Assembly: GCA_017629325.1 (NCBI GenBank)
Contig: JAGBXL010000146.1
Span: forward strand, 1 to 13,831
Length of the DNA stretch: 13,831 nucleotides
Origin: Clostridia bacterium
GTDB taxonomy: Bacteria > Bacillota > Clostridia > UMGS1810
Reading direction: 5' to 3'
Shown: piece after piece, positions 12,656-13,831 of the stretch
How positions within the stretch are numbered: the first letter of the stretch is position 1
Layout of the letters: the number at the start of each line of letters is the position of its first letter
Made by a program: the position numbers and the translations under genes
The notes under the pieces: model-generated
The model's database searches: none
Seen by the model: the letters and a program-made list of their open reading frames with translations, nothing else
Told to the model about the DNA's origin: nothing

Positions 12656-12684
12656 AGTTTATCACACTAAAGTGATAAAGTCAA
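12656..12684 (-). promoter_or_regulatory. ABC operon promoter with operator between -35 and -10
   Basis: Minus strand -35 TTGACT (12679-12684), 17 bp, -10 TAAACT (12656-12661). The spacer is occupied by a perfect 8-bp inverted repeat TTTATCAC-N6-GTGATAAA (12658-12679). A protein bound there would exclude RNA polymerase, so the operon is probably repressor-controlled, perhaps by amino-acid supply. The regulator is not in the window. Confidence 0.7.
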
Positions 12685-12685
12685 C

Positions 12686-12735
12686 AAAAAAGTGCACTAA
12701 AATATAAAATATTTCATTTTTTGTTATTAGTGCAC
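12686..12735 (-). terminator. Intrinsic terminator after uppP
   Basis: GTGCACTAA (minus strand; plus 12727-12735) pairs perfectly with TTAGTGCAC (plus 12692-12700), with an AT-rich interior that can extend the stem, followed by TTTTTT (12686-12691). It ends 2 nt before the -35 box of the ABC operon promoter. The arms could instead be a second operator, since they share TTTAGTG with the spacer palindrome. Confidence 0.65.
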
Positions 12736-12758
12736 AATTTCATTTAAAAATAAAGAGG

Positions 12759-13613
12759 TTATTTAAGTATTAAGGGAAGATAGAAAAATGCAAGAACTAA
12801 AAGCCCCAGGGCTATTCTGTACCAACCAAAAAATTTAAAGTCGTGCTTTCTCACATAATTCACCAAAAACTTTACGGAGATAAGGGAAACAACATAGGCA
12901 ACTATCATTCCCAAGCAAAAAAGGAGCCAGTCGCCAGAAGGAATAGGCGAAATAATTTTATCGATATAAACATCTTTTAAATATGAGCCAATTTTCAAAA
13001 AGCTAACGCCAAACATAACGGGGATTGCAAGAAAGAAAGAAAACTCGGCAGCTACACCGCGTGAGCACCCTATTAAAATTGCACCTAAGATTGTTGCACC
13101 CGAACGGGAGGTGCCGGGGATAATAGAAAGAACCTGAAACAGACCGATAATAAGGGCTGTTTTATAGGTCATTTCATTCATATTATTAACAGATGCTACG
13201 CTGTTTTTTCTTTCAATAAGAATAAAAGCAACACCATATACAATAAGAAGAATGCTTACAACAAGCGGGGTTGAAATTGCATCCATGGCATCGTTAAATA
13301 AAAGCCCGAGTATCGCAGCAGGAATACAAGCTGCAATAACCTTAAACCACATTTGCCAGGTGGATTTTTTCTCTGTAATATCTTTTGAAGGAGAAAAAGG
13401 ATTTAACTTATTAAAATAGAGCGTTGCAATTGCAAGGATTGCTCCAAGCTGAATTACATAAAGGAAAATCTGGGAAGAGAAAAAGTCTTTCTCACCTATT
13501 CCCATAAATTCGTTAACGAGTATCATGTGGCCTGTGCTGCTTATTGGAAGCCACTCTGTTATGCCCTCGACTATTCCAAGAATTATAGCTTGAATTATTT
13601 TTATGAATTCCAT
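12759..13613 (-). CDS. uppP: Undecaprenyl-diphosphatase UppP (BacA family)
   Basis: Integral membrane phosphatase that converts undecaprenyl diphosphate to the monophosphate, recycling the lipid carrier for peptidoglycan and other wall polymers; extra copies give bacitracin tolerance. Its 284 residues match the family. Both signatures are intact: EGITEWLPISSTGH (16-29), with Glu16, Glu20, Ser26 and His29 matching the E. coli active-site set, and PGTSRSGAT (166-174) with Arg170. About eight hydrophobic segments are seen. The ATG is preceded by AGAGGTG at 4 nt. It forms its own unit between the promoter upstream and the terminator downstream, so it is not tied to the ABC operon. No BceAB-type bacitracin module is visible nearby, so a housekeeping role is the default. 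Confidence 0.96.
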   Translation of the reverse strand: MEFIKIIQAIILGIVEGITEWLPISSTGHMILVNEFMGIGEKDFFSSQIFLYVIQLGAILAIATLYFNKLNPFSPSKDITEKKSTWQMWFKVIAACIPAAILGLLFNDAMDAISTPLVVSILLIVYGVAFILIERKNSVASVNNMNEMTYKTALIIGLFQVLSIIPGTSRSGATILGAILIGCSRGVAAEFSFFLAIPVMFGVSFLKIGSYLKDVYIDKIISPIPSGDWLLFCLGMIVAYVVSLISVKFLVNYVRKHDFKFFGWYRIALGLLVLAFFYLPLILK

Positions 13614-13653
13614 AATACACCTCTTTATATTATATTTATTCTGATTATAAATT

Positions 13654-13682
13654 TTAATAACAAAGTGATTTTATCATATCAA
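13654..13682 (-). promoter_or_regulatory. Putative uppP promoter
   Basis: Minus strand -35 TTGATA (13677-13682), 17 bp, -10 TATTAA (13654-13659), placing the start point about 30-40 nt before the ATG. The -10 is only a 4/6 match. The -35 box lies at the edge of the C-rich hairpin repeat next to it. Confidence 0.5.
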
Positions 13683-13757
13683 CCCCCTGTCTCAGCTTTG
13701 CTTCGGTCGGCGGTAACAGCTTGCCACTGTCAAGAACCGCCCCCCACTCTTGGGGGC
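13681..13757. repeat. GC-rich multi-hairpin intergenic repeat
   Basis: A GC-rich island in AT-rich DNA with nested stems: GGCGGT/ACCGCC (13709-13714, 13736-13741) enclosing ACAG/CTGT, then CCCCCA-CTCT-TGGGGG (13741-13756). An opening CCCCC (13683-13687) could pair with the same GGGGG. No T tract follows on either strand, so it is not a standard terminator. The style (C run, TTCGGTCGG, closing CCCCCACTCTTGGGGG) recalls dispersed repeats in gut Oscillospiraceae genomes, from memory only. Confidence 0.6.
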
Positions 13758-13778
13758 TAAAAGGTACACTTTTTTGAA

Positions 13779-13822
13779 ATATGCAAAATTGCACACGCTT
13801 GCGTGCAATTTCATATATTATA
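13779..13822 (-). promoter_or_regulatory. Edge promoter -10 box and overlapping hairpin upstream of uppP
   Basis: Minus strand TATAAT lies at 13817-13822; its -35 would be outside the window. Immediately downstream is a stem AAATTGCAC/GTGCAATTT (13786-13794, 13803-13811), extended by ATATG/CATAT (13779-13783, 13812-13816). The stem covers the expected start point, so it could be an operator or a 5'-leader hairpin. Confidence 0.4.
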
Positions 13823-13831
13823 ACAAACAGC

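Noticed and set aside
12618..12665. N-terminal extension of the binding lipoprotein to the ATG at 12665
   Set aside because: It would place 16 polar residues before the signal peptide, has no ribosome site, and lies upstream of the predicted transcription start.
13527..13760. Plus-strand ORF reading from inside uppP across the GC-rich repeat
   Set aside because: Antisense to the uppP start and running through promoter and hairpin repeat; no ribosome site.

Overview
The window is AT-rich Bacillota-type DNA, most likely from a gut or anaerobic clostridium. The evidence is consistent: AGGAG-type ribosome sites at 5-10 nt spacing, consensus sigma-A promoters, a lipoprotein SBP-permease-ATPase amino-acid ABC operon, tandem motifs matching the Spo0A box of spore formers, and hairpin-rich intergenic repeats. 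Every gene I can support lies on the minus strand, so the window is best read from 13831 down to 1. I see no rRNA, tRNA, CRISPR array, transposase or phage gene.

Right part (13831 to 8192, ordinary chromosome). uppP (undecaprenyl-diphosphatase) is followed by an intrinsic terminator. Next comes a polar amino-acid ABC operon: binding lipoprotein, an intercistronic terminator hairpin, permease, ATPase and a coupled GIY-YIG nuclease gene. A roughly 480-nt gap then holds a probable frameshifted gene remnant, a terminator, and a clean promoter with a small operator-like palindrome for a PfkB-family sugar kinase (KdgK-like). The kinase gene ends in an unusually long hairpin with T tracts on both sides.

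Left part (8191 to 1, patchwork with repeats). In transcription order: M20D amidohydrolase, ArsB/NhaD-type (SLC13-like) permease, cytoplasmic-looking VanY/M15 carboxypeptidase, M81 (MlrC-like) peptidase, an 85-aa acidic orphan, AEC-family transporter, a phd-doc toxin-antitoxin pair with its own promoter and operator, and a MATE-family efflux gene cut by the window edge. Peptidases and amidohydrolases mixed with organic-anion or amine transporters suggest handling of acylated amino acids and peptides, but that is inference.

The most unusual feature is in the gaps of the left part. All seven consecutive intergenic gaps between 598 and 7003 carry pieces of one modular repeat family. Module A sits at the stop codon of the upstream gene (four copies). 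Module B contains AAGGTTTAGATGCA (four copies). A tail with two 0A-box-like heptamers exactly 10 bp apart lies just upstream of the ribosome site (four copies). In three gaps an array of short, sequence-variable hairpins lies between the upstream stop codon and module B. In the two larger arrays the hairpins are separated by a short word that differs between loci (AACTTCACT in one, ATATCGA in the other) and flips orientation within the array. None of this is seen right of 7020. I know of no described element with this architecture.
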